From Haemonchus contortus (Eukaryota; Nematoda; Chromadorea; Rhabditida; Trichostrongylidae), in assembly GCA_000469685.2 (NCBI GenBank), contig LS997563.1, positions 47,210,750-47,274,749 on the forward strand: a stretch of 64,000 nucleotides of DNA, given 5' to 3'. Below are positions 46,901 through 56,100 of the stretch, in pieces; position 1 is the stretch's first letter; the number at the start of each line of letters is the position of its first letter. Under the pieces are notes generated by a model that was not told the origin of the DNA, made no database searches, and worked only from the letters and a program-made list of their open reading frames with translations. The position numbers and the translations under genes were made by a program.

Positions 46901-49699
46901 CCTCCCCTGCATATTCTAACACTTTAACTTACTAACATGTATAGAAATCAAAAATCAATCAGTAAAGTAATTCAATCGCTGATGTTCAGGCTACCGGATC
47001 GAAGTGAGCTGAAAGAGAAAAGTAGAGAAGCGACACTTGTATTGGTGATTATCGTCTGTATTTTCCTTATATGTAATTTTTGGGGTTTCGTTCTGACTCT
47101 CCTTGAACGGATTGTCGATCATGAAACTTTGGTAAGCCTGTTTGCGTTAATATAGTTGTTATGAACTTATTTGTATTATATTCAGTGGCCCCTACGATAA
47201 GCTAAACAAACTCCACGATACCCCTGATAATACATGTGGTTGTTCTCATGTATTCAAAGTTCGAAGAACAAGACTTAGGTGCCAGAATGCCATCGAATCT
47301 CATAGATATTTCTTAACTCTAAACAATGGATAGCGAGCTATTCACCTCATCCTTCGAATTTTGAATGACAAGGTTTTTCCACCCGATAAGAACTTCATTC
47401 TATGGGAAAGTCTCATTTTCAACGAGCAATGGTTCTATTTGCTACTTGTTTTTTTTTCCAACCTTTCCTCGCTGTATCTACGAATGGGTCCCTTGAGGAA
47501 TTAATTTAGTTACCATATCCAATGTTTTTTATTTTGTGCAGCGATGCAGTGAATCTTCCGGGGGCAGAAGGTCCAGAATGTGTTCGAGGTGCCGCCCTCG
47601 GTTGCTTGGTATGTATGTACAGGGTGGGCCAAAATTATGATTACACAGACATCACATCGCAGAAAACGAATAGAAAGCCAATAGAGCAAACCAATTTCAT
47701 TAAAGTGTTTATCACTAATTTCTTATCAAAACTGTACATTGAAACTGGGATCTGTTGCTTTCTGCTTTCACCCAATCCCAGAGACGACGATGGACGGCAT
47801 TGACGGTGGCACGCAGCTAGGGTAATCTAGTTTGTCCTGGCTTTTTGCTAAGCATTTTCGAGACCATTTCTTCTTTTGTTTGGGCTAAAGGATGCTTTCA
47901 TCTCAGAGGCTGACCACATTGAGACATTCATGGGATTTAGGTCAGGGCTCCAGAGTGGTCACTGATCGAAGGTTATGAAGTCAAGAAAACCCCTTTTACG
48001 AAATTTCTAAGCAAATCCTGTTCTGCGGTCAGGAGCTTCATCTTGACAATATGACCGGTTCAAATCACCAAAGTGTCCTATTGCGCACGAAGAGATCAAA
48101 CAGGCCTCCAAACCAACTTTCACTCCATAATTTACAAGAATAATCGGTGTTTTTGCCTCGGCGGTGATGCTAGCACAGGCCATCACAGAAAGTTAGTGAG
48201 CCAGGCGCTGTATCACTTTCATTTCTTTAAACTTCATATAAATTTTACGACTTTACTTATTGAGCACCTTTTTCACTGTCAATCTCTTTTCGTCGGTGAA
48301 CAGGAATTCCGTACGACAATTTTTTCGGATGCGACAGGGCAGTTTTCGTTAGCCAACCTTTCTCCTCTCTTTAACCTGCTCAATGGGGCAATCACTTTCT
48401 GATCGTTTAAGGGTCTCGTTGTGCAGGTGGTGCTTCAGGATTTCACGCAGAAAATATCGTGAGATATCTATTCATTTAGCCTTTTTGGACTCAGAATGAA
48501 TTTTGCTGCTACGTAGACATTTGCCGTGCTTCCTTAACACTTCCCTAAATATAACCACAGATCTCCTAGGTTTATCGCTCCTATCTGCAATTGTTCCCAA
48601 CTCTCGAGAGCGTCGGTTGAATGCACCATCTGCCTTGTTACGCTAGTTCGTCTGTAGATGCACCGTGCCAAAAGTGCTTGTAAATGTAGAGCGACGTTTG
48701 ATTCACGGACTAGTTACGCTTATATTATTTTCAAAATCTACCAAAAGTTTAGTATCATTAGAAAGATAAAAATGTAAGCTACCTTGTGGAATGGAAGAAA
48801 TTCAGTGAATTGTTATGAACTCAGAGAAAATTTGCTACGAACGTCAGCGCGCGCTGTAATCATAATTTTGGCCCACCCCGTAGTGTCAGACCTCAGCAAA
48901 AAGAACGAGCTTTTCCCCATCGTAGCAGTCTGGTTCAATTTCCCGTCTAAAAACGAATGCAGACTCACGCATGTGTAAGTCTGCGCGGATAGTTACCTAG
49001 CTCAAGTGAACCATGGAAGCCCGAGCCAATGACTTATAACCGAATCAAATTCGAAAACGATATCTTCAACTCAAATGACTCGTTCAGATGGTAAAATATC
49101 ATGCTTTTTATACTTTCTCTCGAGAAGCAATCAACTTCCTGGCAATAATTAATTCGTCGATTAATTTTGTTATTTACATAGTATTCGGTAGAGAATTCAG
49201 GTAAGCCCAACCTCCGATTTGGTTTATCACGACTTTATTCTATGGATTGATCATTACTGGGATCATTTACAACAACTTTTATTGGATTTAGGAAGGAGTT
49301 GGTTATTGTTTACGGTTGCGGAATGCGTAGTATTACTATGCGATTACCGGTACAGGATAAGTTTAATATATGGCGAACTTGGGGCAAGCGGGCCAGAGAG
49401 GTGCGGCAGTCGATCCGTGGTAAAAATAATCTGAGCGCTCGAATGGTGAGAGCTTTACTTGTAACAGCCTTAATTCGTGAAAAATCCAATTTCCGCTTTT
49501 GGAAATTCCTTTTTCCTAGTCATCGACTACATCGAACCTGGAATTCTGCACACTCGATCATCTAGAGCAGTCTCGAATCGTACAGGAATCCAAAGACGTA
49601 AATGGGCAGCATTCAAGGAAAAACAGTTCACCGATTCGCATAGTCCAGAAAGGTTCAGGTGCGCAATACAATTCAATGAGCGAGGAGAGAGCAGAATAA
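27474..49699 (+). CDS. FMRFamide-like neuropeptide receptor (class A GPCR), 12 exons
   Basis: Exons 27474-27520, 27596-27671, 28283-28371, 29553-29708, 39539-39660, 40070-40146, 40651-40743, 45844-45971, 46990-47131, 49088-49200, 49292-49445 and 49520-49699 join in frame into 458 residues; all introns are GT/AG. Residues 1-15 look like a signal peptide ([15 protein letters not shown]). TM1 is about 43-69, with [14 protein letters not shown]2 is about 80-103. TM3 ends in ERY (146-148) followed by LAVCHP. TM4 is 165-189, ending NATKFFELE. The second extracellular loop is 190-220, with one Cys. TM5 is 221-245, TM6 about 277-303. TM7 has NSSINFVIY in place of NPxxY. A basic, Ser-rich tail follows. 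SVxxTVxVTxERYxAVCHP and the FFELE ending fit FMRFamide/FRPR-type receptors. The usual TM3 cysteine is not seen. A second start at 27612 would drop the signal peptide. The exact nematode orthologue is not assigned. Confidence 0.88.
28797..29050 (-). mobile_element. tRNA-related SINE-like copy 1
   Basis: This is a minus-strand copy of a 260-300 bp family also at 35330, 36600, 40945 and 52548. It shares the tail block reading, in its own orientation, 'tataggccacat...actcgactt', and on the minus strand a head with a degenerate B-box region near 29010. It lies in intron 3 of the receptor gene. Confidence 0.6.
31095..31283. repeat. TA dinucleotide microsatellite, left block
   Basis: About 42 uninterrupted TA units run from about 31197 to 31283. 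The block continues in kind at 31778-31991 on the other side of a Tc1-type element. The apparent open frame of alternating Tyr-Ile codons is meaningless. Confidence 0.8.
31284..31777 (+). mobile_element. Tc1/mariner-type element inside a TA microsatellite
   Basis: A 494-base element with terminal inverted repeats CAGTAGCGGTCAAAAGTATT at 31284 and the matching inverted end at 31777, flanked by TA. It is homologous to both elements at 13447-14469. A broken MAKRKG-starting frame lies near 31544. It sits in intron 4 of the receptor gene. Confidence 0.8.
31778..31991. repeat. TA-rich microsatellite, right block
   Basis: Imperfect TATATACAGTATATA-type repeats with local palindromes to about 31915, then about 38 clean TA units to 31991. 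The ACTGTATATA motifs look like repeated fragments of the adjacent element end plus TA. Confidence 0.75.
32270..33400 (+). pseudogene. mariner transposase relic with an internal insertion
   Basis: Frames at 32330-32612 show mariner landmarks: RSGRLS, a helix-turn-helix-like block [16 protein letters not shown], then WVPHELSE and LKRNKNELF. After the 268-base insertion (32613-32880) the reading continues [15 protein letters not shown] and KNVERKRS, the catalytic core start with an altered GDEKW. The stop that follows and later frame breaks (an FQQN remnant of the QDNA/HDNA block near 33050, and a YHxxxF remnant near 33165) show it is dead. It lies in intron 4 of the receptor gene. Confidence 0.75.
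32613..32880. mobile_element. Foldback DNA element inserted in mariner, 3-bp TTT duplication
   Basis: The ends GGCTGCTTTCATAGTCCGCC and the inverted GGCGGACCATGAAAGCAGCC bound a 268-base palindrome-like element. The pairing continues deep through the CGGCAGACGGTCGGTCAG block and the AAGATCAAAAACCA / TGGTTTTTGATCTT block. The target TTT is present at 32610-32612 and again at 32881-32883. Deleting the insert and one TTT restores the mariner frame. The 3-bp target duplication points to a PIF/Harbinger- or CACTA-like mover. No coding. Confidence 0.8.
33401..34030 (-). pseudogene. Second transposase relic (Tc/mariner type)
   Basis: In minus orientation, the stretch around 33740-33620 reads like the third catalytic block of a Tc/mariner transposase, where SPDLNPxDYxVW is expected and a degraded [13 protein letters not shown] occurs. 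Frames are broken throughout and the ends could not be set. The start 'cagggtgtcccaaaattgag' at 33397 resembles a terminal repeat. Confidence 0.5.
34031..35329. other. Intronic sequence, no gene recognised
   Basis: Part of intron 4 of the receptor gene. Short open frames on both strands (for example 34641-34447 and 34929-34726, minus) do not resemble a family I know. It may be transposon debris. Confidence 0.4.
35330..35595 (+). mobile_element. tRNA-related SINE-like copy 2
   Basis: It aligns with copies 4 and 5. It has the middle block 'gatcgatatcctcctgggg', then 'ccaagccttcc', the 'tataggccacatacgc' block and the end 'acgggattgaataacg'. The head with the B box is decayed. Located in intron 4. 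Confidence 0.6.
36600..36910 (-). mobile_element. tRNA-related SINE-like copy 3
   Basis: Minus orientation. From right to left it has the head 'ggcggaggtggtgtagtg' (36897 leftwards), the 'ggctcgatccccgg' B-box-like block near 36845, 'ggccaacctagcc', and the tail near 36720-36620. This copy keeps the most complete head in the window. Confidence 0.65.
36922..37861 (+). pseudogene. mariner element relic
   Basis: It begins TTAGGTTGGCGGAAAAGTAT after TA and ends with the diverged inverted partner finishing CACCTAA before TA. The last third of the transposase is legible at 37480-37760: [10 protein letters not shown] (the catalytic HDNARPH block with Asp changed to Glu) and, after one frame break, SDYHLFRS and the terminal block with NNGQYIG. 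The first two thirds are decayed or deleted. Intron 4 of the receptor gene. Confidence 0.75.
37870..39400 (+). pseudogene. RTE-type LINE relic
   Basis: Plus-strand fragments follow the order of an RTE polyprotein. A GSDHRLI block near 38200 matches the endonuclease end, FLARHMK near 38835 the region before RT, and LLSVIG near 38960 the YRPITLLSVxYK part of [11 protein letters not shown] and later codons are not clearly placed. Many stops. It ends about 140 bases before the TM3 exon of the receptor (39539). Confidence 0.55.
40945..41235 (+). mobile_element. tRNA-related SINE-like copy 4
   Basis: It starts GGGCGGAAGTGGTGTGGTGG (A-box region) and has 'cacacgcacggtcgtggg' followed by GGTTCGCTTTCC, a mutated B box. 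The conserved 'tataggccacatacgcac' and the end 'acgggattgattaagg' follow. Intron 7 of the receptor gene. Confidence 0.68.
41330..44280 (-). pseudogene. RTE-type LINE, nearly full length but broken
   Basis: Reading right to left: a leader (44280-43740); endonuclease start at 43713 ([19 protein letters not shown], then [10 protein letters not shown] and [19 protein letters not shown]); endonuclease end at 43432-42944 ([21 protein letters not shown] block, and [13 protein letters not shown] in place of GSDHRLLR); decayed RT with [12 protein letters not shown] near 42110; and the C-terminal part near 41880-41600 ([19 protein letters not shown]). Motifs are close to full-length copies I associate with hookworms. 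Stops and frameshifts occur throughout. It lies antisense in intron 7 of the receptor gene. Confidence 0.75.
44422..45009 (+). mobile_element. mariner-derived internal-deletion element
   Basis: Ends TTAGGTTGATGCATAATTAT and the inverted AATTATGCATCAACCTAA, flanked by TA. Two transposase pieces remain: the N-terminus with [17 protein letters not shown] near 44560, and the C-terminus with [11 protein letters not shown] and LDVDGEYF near 44815-44895. The catalytic middle is missing. It cannot move by itself. Intron 7 of the receptor gene. Confidence 0.78.
45100..45332 (-). mobile_element. Inverted fragment of the same mariner derivative
   Basis: This is the reverse complement of about 44422-44655 with modest divergence, ending AATTATGCATCAACCTAA at 45332. 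Together with the previous element it forms an inverted pair separated by 90 bases. Its other end is missing. Confidence 0.72.
45347..45507. repeat. Foldback around an AT-rich core
   Basis: About 25 bases at 45347-45371 (with ACGAGTCATCCGAATC) are nearly the reverse complement of 45483-45507 (with GATTCGGATGACTTGT). The core at 45408-45470 is a TATGATTA-type AT repeat. No coding. Confidence 0.6.
47620..48880 (-). pseudogene. Tc1/mariner-superfamily element with decayed transposase
   Basis: The terminal inverted repeats match over about 25 bases with one mismatch: CAGGGTGGGCCAAAATTATG at 47620 and its partner ending at 48880, flanked by TA duplications (47618-47619 and 48881-48882). On the minus strand, transposase remnants read [13 protein letters not shown] near 48300 (the TDEK catalytic block) and [12 protein letters not shown] near 47930, where a third acidic residue is expected after NPMD. 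Stops interrupt. Intron 9 of the receptor gene. Confidence 0.75.
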
Positions 49700-50762
49700 G
49701 ACTCGGCTCGATTCGACCTTCCTGAGGATAATATGTTTCAGGGAAAGCAGTGATGATGGATCAAGTAAACGGCACTACTGGACGTTGGACAACACTTACC
49801 TTGTACTCAGCAACCGATAGTGAAATACATGGGCAACTGCTGTTCTTGATGGAACAAGAAGGAACTCTTTGTTAAAAATCGGGTATAGAATTTGGTTTTC
49901 TGAAGGACCTAACTCCTTCGCATGACTAGGGAGATCTTGGATAGGTTTTTTCACAGGTACTCCTAAAGTTCTTTTGATTCATATAGTATGCCTTATTGCT
50001 CTGAAATGATGTGCACAATGCATCCCAGTAAACGTTACGGTTATTCTTTCATACTGCTTTGTATTATTTGTTGATTGATGAAATAATATAAGTTTTATAC
50101 GTAAAATATGTAAATTACTCTTGTGGGGTGAATTACTTCACAGATATGCAGTGGATTGCACGCAGTCAAATAAACTCATATCAGACAGTATCTTGAGGTA
50201 GAGGTAGGTATGCTTCTGTAAATAGAATCTCTTTCAAGCTTCGCATTCCAAAGTGAGTGCAGGAAGACTCAAGCATCACCTTAATCATTACTAAAGTACA
50301 ATACGGACCACCATTCATGTGCTGCCAAGAAAGACGAGCGGATTTATATAGGCTATGTACCGTGGAACAGAGCAAAACCAGCCGTTTCCAAGACAAGAGA
50401 TGGAGCTCGCGGTATTCGGTGGTCGTTGTTTCACGACAAAAGCATAAGCACAAACAAACAGCATGCTCAGAGAACATATCCAATAGCGTAGACCCGATGG
50501 ATTATAGTGATTGTTGCAGCGGAGTTTTACGTAGAACTCACTTTGTAGTAGTGTCTTTCTGATCCATCGTCAACTGTCTGACTGTCGCGGAAAGTAGGCG
50601 AAGGGGACCACGGCATTTATTAGCGCCAAGAAGAGCAAGGGGAATCAGTATTGAACCATGATTTGATCGCTCACGAAGCATTTTGTACTTTGTCGCAGTG
50701 TTTCTTCCATTTCTTGCTTCCTTGCCGGTCCTCCATTTCGACAGTTCATCTAAGGTGCTAAA
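49700..50762. other. 3' flank of the receptor gene, no further gene recognised
   Basis: After the stop at 49697-49699, the first canonical AATAAA I see on the plus strand is at 50169-50174, about 470 bases downstream. It is a possible poly(A) signal. A minus-strand open frame at 50483-50181 is unrecognised. Confidence 0.4.
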
Positions 50763-50856
50763 CGATTCTGGGGTCAGAGTTATGGGACCATTTCCTCTCC
50801 TGTGTTAAACGCCCCGAGATGCCTATATAAGCCAACCGAAAACAAGACCGGCTGTG

Positions 50857-50923
50857 CGGCGATGGAGCAGTTGGTACGATGGCGGACTCTCAGGATGGTC
50901 ACGGAGGTTCGGATCCTTGATGC
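50857..50923 (+). other. tRNA-like sequence, left arm of palindrome
   Basis: It has GGAGCAGTTGGTA, like a D-arm/A box, then after an anticodon-arm-sized gap GGTTCGGATCC (50906-50916), which fits a polymerase III B box. The T-stem and acceptor stem do not close well, so this is a tRNA-derived promoter relic and not a functional tRNA gene. Confidence 0.5.
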
Positions 50924-51357
50924 TTCTGCTCGTTTTGCATTTTGAAAAAACATCTCCCAAACGCTTGCAAAATGCTTTTACGCTTCATATCCACCATCTA
51001 TAGGGTTCCCTTACGTTTGACAAATGCTGTAAAGGATAATATAATGGAAGTTTTCCTTTACCCCCATTTACCCCCACCCACCGAATAGAGATGCAGTCCT
51101 ATCCCAATCACTCGAAGGGGTTGCGAAATTTATGAATTTATGGCAGCACCGTGCAGTTTCGACAGAGGGGAGAGCGGGGGGGGTCGGATGACTCATCTGA
51201 CCGTAATACTCGCTGTTAGAGCAATGCCCTCTGCTCGGCCAGACATGAACCATTATGGGTACTATTCTACCTATTACACCCCCAAAACCTCAAAATCTTG
51301 ATTTTCGATGAAACTTCGCCTATAGGGGTAATCCGATGCCCTGATAATGAATATGAC

Positions 51358-51561
51358 CTGTATTTGAGGTCCTGATGACGAATATAACATTCATTTTTGG
51401 CGCTGGCGCCATTTGACTCCAATTGGCGCGGATTTGGCGCCAATTGGAGTCAATTGGCGCTGGCGCCATTTTACTCCAATTGGCGCCAAATCCGCGCCAA
51501 TTGGAGTCAAATGGCGCCAGCGCCAAAAATGAATGTTATATTCGTCATCAGGACCTCAAAT
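51358..51561. repeat. Inner palindrome built of TTGGCGCC-type units
   Basis: Bases from 51358 (TATTTGAGGTCCTGATGACG) are mirrored to 51561. The middle consists of repeated, individually palindromic blocks such as TTGGCGCCAA and GGCGCTGGCGCC separated by ACTCCAATT. An additional related block without a partner follows at 51562-51645. The whole can fold in more than one register. Confidence 0.82.
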
Positions 51562-52095
51562 AACCCCTAAACGCATGTTTTCAGCAATTTTGGTGAAAAC
51601 ACCCTTGGCGCCAAATTGGCGCCAATTGGCTCCAAATGGTGCCAACGCCAAAAATACAGGTCATATTCATTATCAGGGCATCGGATTACCCCTATAGGCG
51701 AAGTTTCATCGAAAATCAAGATTTTGAGGTTTTGGGGGTGTAATAGGTAGAATAGTACCCATAATGGTTCATGTCTGGCCGAGCAGAGGGCATTGCTCTA
51801 ACAGCGAGTATTACGGTCAGATGAGTCATCCGACCCCCCCCCCGCTCTCCCCTCTGTCGAAACTGCACGGTGCTGCCATAAATTCATAAATTTCGCAACC
51901 CCTTCGAGTGATTGGGATAGGACTGCATCTCTATTCGGTGGGTGGGGGTAAATGGGGGTAAAGGAAAACTTCCATTATATTATCCTTTACAGCATTTGTC
52001 AAACGTAAGGGAACCCTATAGATGGTGGATATGAAGCGTAAAAGCATTTTGCAAGCGTTTGGGAGATGTTTTTTCAAAATGCAAAACGAGCAGAA

Positions 52096-52162
52096 GCATC
52101 AAGGATCCGAACCTTCGTGACCATCCTGAGAGTCCGCCATCGTACCAACTGCTCCATCGCCG
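52096..52162 (-). other. tRNA-like sequence, right arm of palindrome
   Basis: This is the mirror copy of the tRNA-like block at 50857-50923, on the minus strand and so also pointing inward. It differs at one position just before the B box. Confidence 0.5.
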
Positions 52163-52547
52163 CACAGTCGGTCTTGTTTTCGGTTGGCTTATATAGGCAT
52201 CTCGGGGCGTTTAACACAGGAGAGGAAATGGTCCCATAACTCTGACCCCAGAATCAGGGAAAGACAGAATAATCCATAGGGCATACGTGGAAGATATGAG
52301 GATCAAGTCATTCACGGGCATGACACTTAATTTACTACGTTGTAGTGAATCTCCTGATGCTCATCCCGAATATGACCACTTTCACAGTCATCCCTTCTTG
52401 AAGTAGTCTTACATAAATTACTTTATTTGTGAACGGTCTTGGACAACGAACATGTACATGGTATTCCCACAAGAATTCCACCAAAAGAAATATAAGCCGT
52501 TTGAATTGCTGAAAGAGCTTTTCCCACTATTTTTTGCCAATAAAAAA

Positions 52548-52840
52548 GGCGAAGGTGGTTTATTGGCAAGTGACGCGCTATCTCACACGCACAGTCGTGG
52601 GTTCGATCCCTGGATCGATATCCCCCTGGGCCAACCAAGCCTTCTATTATTCCGGGGTCAGTTTATAGATACCAGAGTTGTCTGGGAGGATAAGAAGCAC
52701 TGATACACTGGCTGGCCACCCCAACTCATTGTATAGGCCACGTACACATTCAATACCATGCCAAGGCCACAACGGCTCTGAATGAAAGACGAATGCTGGG
52801 GCGCATAATTCGGATGGGACTTATAAACGCCTGAAGGTTC
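52548..52840 (+). mobile_element. tRNA-related SINE-like copy 5
   Basis: It has the best-preserved B box, GGTTCGATCCC at about 52593, preceded by 'cacacgcacagtcgtg' and an A-box-like head GGCGAAGGTGGTTTATTGGC. It continues through the 'gatcgatatccccctggg', 'ccaaccaagcc' and 'tataggccacgtac' blocks shared with the other four copies. Confidence 0.7.
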
Positions 52841-53159
52841 TATCCTTCTTTACCAACCTCTTGCAAATCGGTGGCCTATACCAGAGCAATTCACAGTATT
52901 CGCAAACTTAGAGGACATGAAGGCGAAAGAATCAGTTTCTCAATTTCTGGAGTAGTTTCTAATATTATGGGTGAGGCTTTTAGCGTTGACTCCATTTTCA
53001 GTACCACTCAAAGTTTGAGAAAGAAAATTTTGGAGAAAGAAAGCGACATACACGTGTTGCCTTGATAATTTATGAGCAAGTGTACGACTGGTTACGTTCT
53101 CTAATTCCTAAGAATTAGGTTGTTGGATAGTGACAGATTTCTTCAAACAATTCCTCGGA
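52841..53159. other. No gene recognised
   Basis: A 64-codon plus-strand open frame at 52871-53065 has no recognised family. A cluster of 'taattaattagtttattt' just right of this stretch may mark the 3' end of the neighbouring LINE. Confidence 0.4.
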
Positions 53160-56100
53160 GTATTATCAATTAATTAATTAGTTTATTTATTTGGTGCACG
53201 CATAGGTGCGCGAACTACAATTTCATGATCACATCAATTCAACAGCCTGCAATTAAATAAAAGTTAATCATGGTTCAAAACAAAAGGTAGGAAGATCTCC
53301 AGTCAGGTGTCTAGGAGAAAAACAATGAACCGAAGTAGAAATGCACTACAGAAAGTTTAGATAGGTAATAAGAGCTGTATGGTAGTAGTAGAGCATTCAC
53401 TTTTGAATTCAGTAGGCAGATGGCGCTAGGGATAACGTCACTCCCAGACAGACACTAGCGTACCTATAGAACCGGAGACCAAATTTTCGGATGTAGGTAT
53501 TCCTAAAAAAATCAGCCTCCGACCAGCCCTTACGATTATCACAGCCTTAGACGAATCATCCGGTTCGAATGAAAAAGTAGTGCAAATTCAGATCTAGTGC
53601 AGTGGACTTATGACTAATCGTGATAAATCCCCTCAGTGGAGACTTACTACCTAATGAAATGAATCAAGTACAAATAATTAGATTCCAACAAAGCAAACAA
53701 ACAAATGAATTAGAAGTGAGGTATAACGCAAAAGAAAAGAATCGGTAGTCTAGAGCGGGCCCGTTATTCCATAACGAGTCAACCAGGTTTAAAGATAGTC
53801 GCAAAAAGAAACAGCAGGAAGAAGCTACAAGCGAAATGTTGAATAGATAACTTTAAGTGTTTTAAAAGAGTTTTAAAAGTCTTGTGTTCCAAATCGTGAT
53901 AGCAAGTCGATCTTCTTCAACCTATTTTTGAAAACGTCGCTATTTCGCGCAGCAAGAATTTCAGCTGGTAACATCTGAAGCCATTTTGCCCCACGGAAAA
54001 ATAGAGAGTTAGAGGGTTTGCATTACTGTTTTTTCGTAAGTTTAGGGCATTGTAGAGAGAGCCTGTAAGCGCGCACTCGACAACAGAAAACCACATCGTT
54101 AAAGATGTGTCGATAAAGAAGCGATTTGAGTTTGAAACGATGCAGACGTTCTCTATAACCGTGCGTAGCAATAGGGTGCTCTTGATTTGGATAGCATCGA
54201 TACATCAAAATTCTTGTGAATGTTTGTTGGACCTTCTCTATTTTCACTTGGAGCTTCTTCGTGTAGGGACTCCAGATCTGTGACCCATATTCCAGAAGTG
54301 GGAGTACACAAGCCTTGAATCTCGTCAAAATTGGTACATCGTTGTATTGAATGTTTCGGAAAGCAGCAAAGAGAACACCAAATGCCTTTCGGACAATTAA
54401 GCTAATGCGATTATCAGAAATCAGTCCCGAGTTCATATGGAAGCCGAGGCCACGAACTTCCTCGGAGGTGCGTAGAACTACAACTTGTTATGTATATGGT
54501 ACTATGATGGTTCTCCCATATGAAAAAGAGACGTTTTTGACAAGTTCGCGGGTAATTCCCAGGCGTTAGCCCACTCCATCATGTTATTATTGGTCTGTCC
54601 GCATACAAGCGAACCTTCACCTCTAGACCGAACTTGCGTAGTCAAAAGGTTAGGTAAATCATAAATGTATATCAAGAATCAAAGAGGTGACAAAACACCA
54701 CCTTGCGGCACGCCGCTGTGCATGGGTATCTCCTCGAGAAAGAATTTTCGACCCTCACTCACATGTATCGAAGGCTCAGATAGGACCGTAATCACCCAAA
54801 AAGTGCTACAGTGACACCGAGCTCTTGAAGCTTGAGGAGTAGTTTATCGTGGCTAGCTTGATCAAATGCTTTTGATAAGTCAAAATAGATCACGTCCACA
54901 CCTTGGTCTTTATTGATAGCCAAATTCAACTTGAATGTACAGTCAGCCATCAACGTGCATGTGGAGGCATCCTTTTAGGAAACCACGTTGTTCAAGGGGT
55001 ATAAGGTTGTTCCTAGTCAAATGACATCCGAGTTTGTGACGTATAACTTTTTCTAGCACCTTAATGGTAGGGGTAGTGATACTAGTCAGGCGAAATGACA
55101 ATACCACATGCATATGAGCTTATAAAGAGAGTGAGCACACTTCCTACTTACTGAGTCAGCAGGGCATATGAGCTTATAAAGAGAGTGAGCGCACTTCCTA
55201 CTTACAATCTGGAAAATGTCATCGAACGGCAAAGAGCAAGAGCTTTTAGGTTACCTAGAATTCGACATACCCCTCCGGGAGATATCATATGAGAAAAAGA
55301 ATCTGGCTGGGAACCGCACTCTAAAGCTGTATCCACACTGCCTACCGATGCTGTGTACGCGGAAGAAAAGAATTGTGCGAGAGCTTCCGTATTTTCATAA
55401 TTACTTGAGACCTCTTTACCAGGGACGTCTTGAAGTATCAGTGCGGCGACTTTATCTTGTTTTTGAAAAGAGCAAATAACTTCCTTTCATCGGAACTGGA
55501 AGCGGCTCGCTTCTCTTTATAAGCCAAATATCTTTTCAAATGGTAATCTAGCAGAGCTTTGGCTCTCGGTCGTTATAGTTAAGGAGCTTTGCAGATCTGC
55601 TTATAACGCAGAGAGCCAAAAAAGTTCTGTGCTTCATAAAAAAGGCCTGGCTTTTCATGTCATCGAATTACTGATGTGTTTAGGATACCATACTTTTTGA
55701 ATTTCCTTAGTCTCAAAAGGCACAAATTTAGCAACTCCAAAGTAGAGAATGCGACAGAACCTTTTATAGAGGTCGTCGACAGATCTATATCCCTCAAATG
55801 CACCTTGCCAATCAATGGAGGAAAAGTAATTAAAGAGCGAGGAAAAATCAGCCTAGAAAAAGTTAGGTAAGGGGAGTTCCCTGGGCTCAGACAGCGCTAC
55901 GGCGATGTGGAATGCGACTACACTATGGTCGGACTCAGCAAGAGGCGGACAAGCATGAACATCCTTGACGACTGGAGCATTAGCAAGCACTATATCCAGA
56001 ATCGAACTTCCACGCGTAGGCTATGTTACATGCTGAACTAATGAAAAACACTCAGAAAATACGAAAAATTTAGACGACGCAGTCTGACTGACTGTTGGTA

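Larger units (their letters stand above)
50763..52256. repeat. Near-perfect 1.5-kb nested palindrome
   Basis: The left arm 50763-51359 and right arm 51653-52256 are reverse complements at roughly 98 to 99 percent by eye, starting GATTCTGGGGTCAGAG at the left and mirrored at the right. Differences include one base near 50904 and C-run length. Between them lies a 293-base centre that holds a second, smaller palindrome. No open frame of note. It could be a foldback transposable element, or an inverted pair of tRNA-related repeats; clear flanking duplications were not found. Confidence 0.85.

Noticed and set aside
50857..50923. Functional tRNA gene
   Set aside because: The B box is good, but the acceptor and T stems do not close and the unit occurs inverted in both arms of a palindrome.
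50763..52256. Palindrome as a pure assembly artefact
   Set aside because: The arms differ at several positions and surround a unique asymmetric centre, which is not expected from a simple read-inversion artefact; long-read proof is still needed.
54351..54569. Plus-strand 72-codon open frame
   Set aside because: Antisense shadow of the CR1-type LINE.
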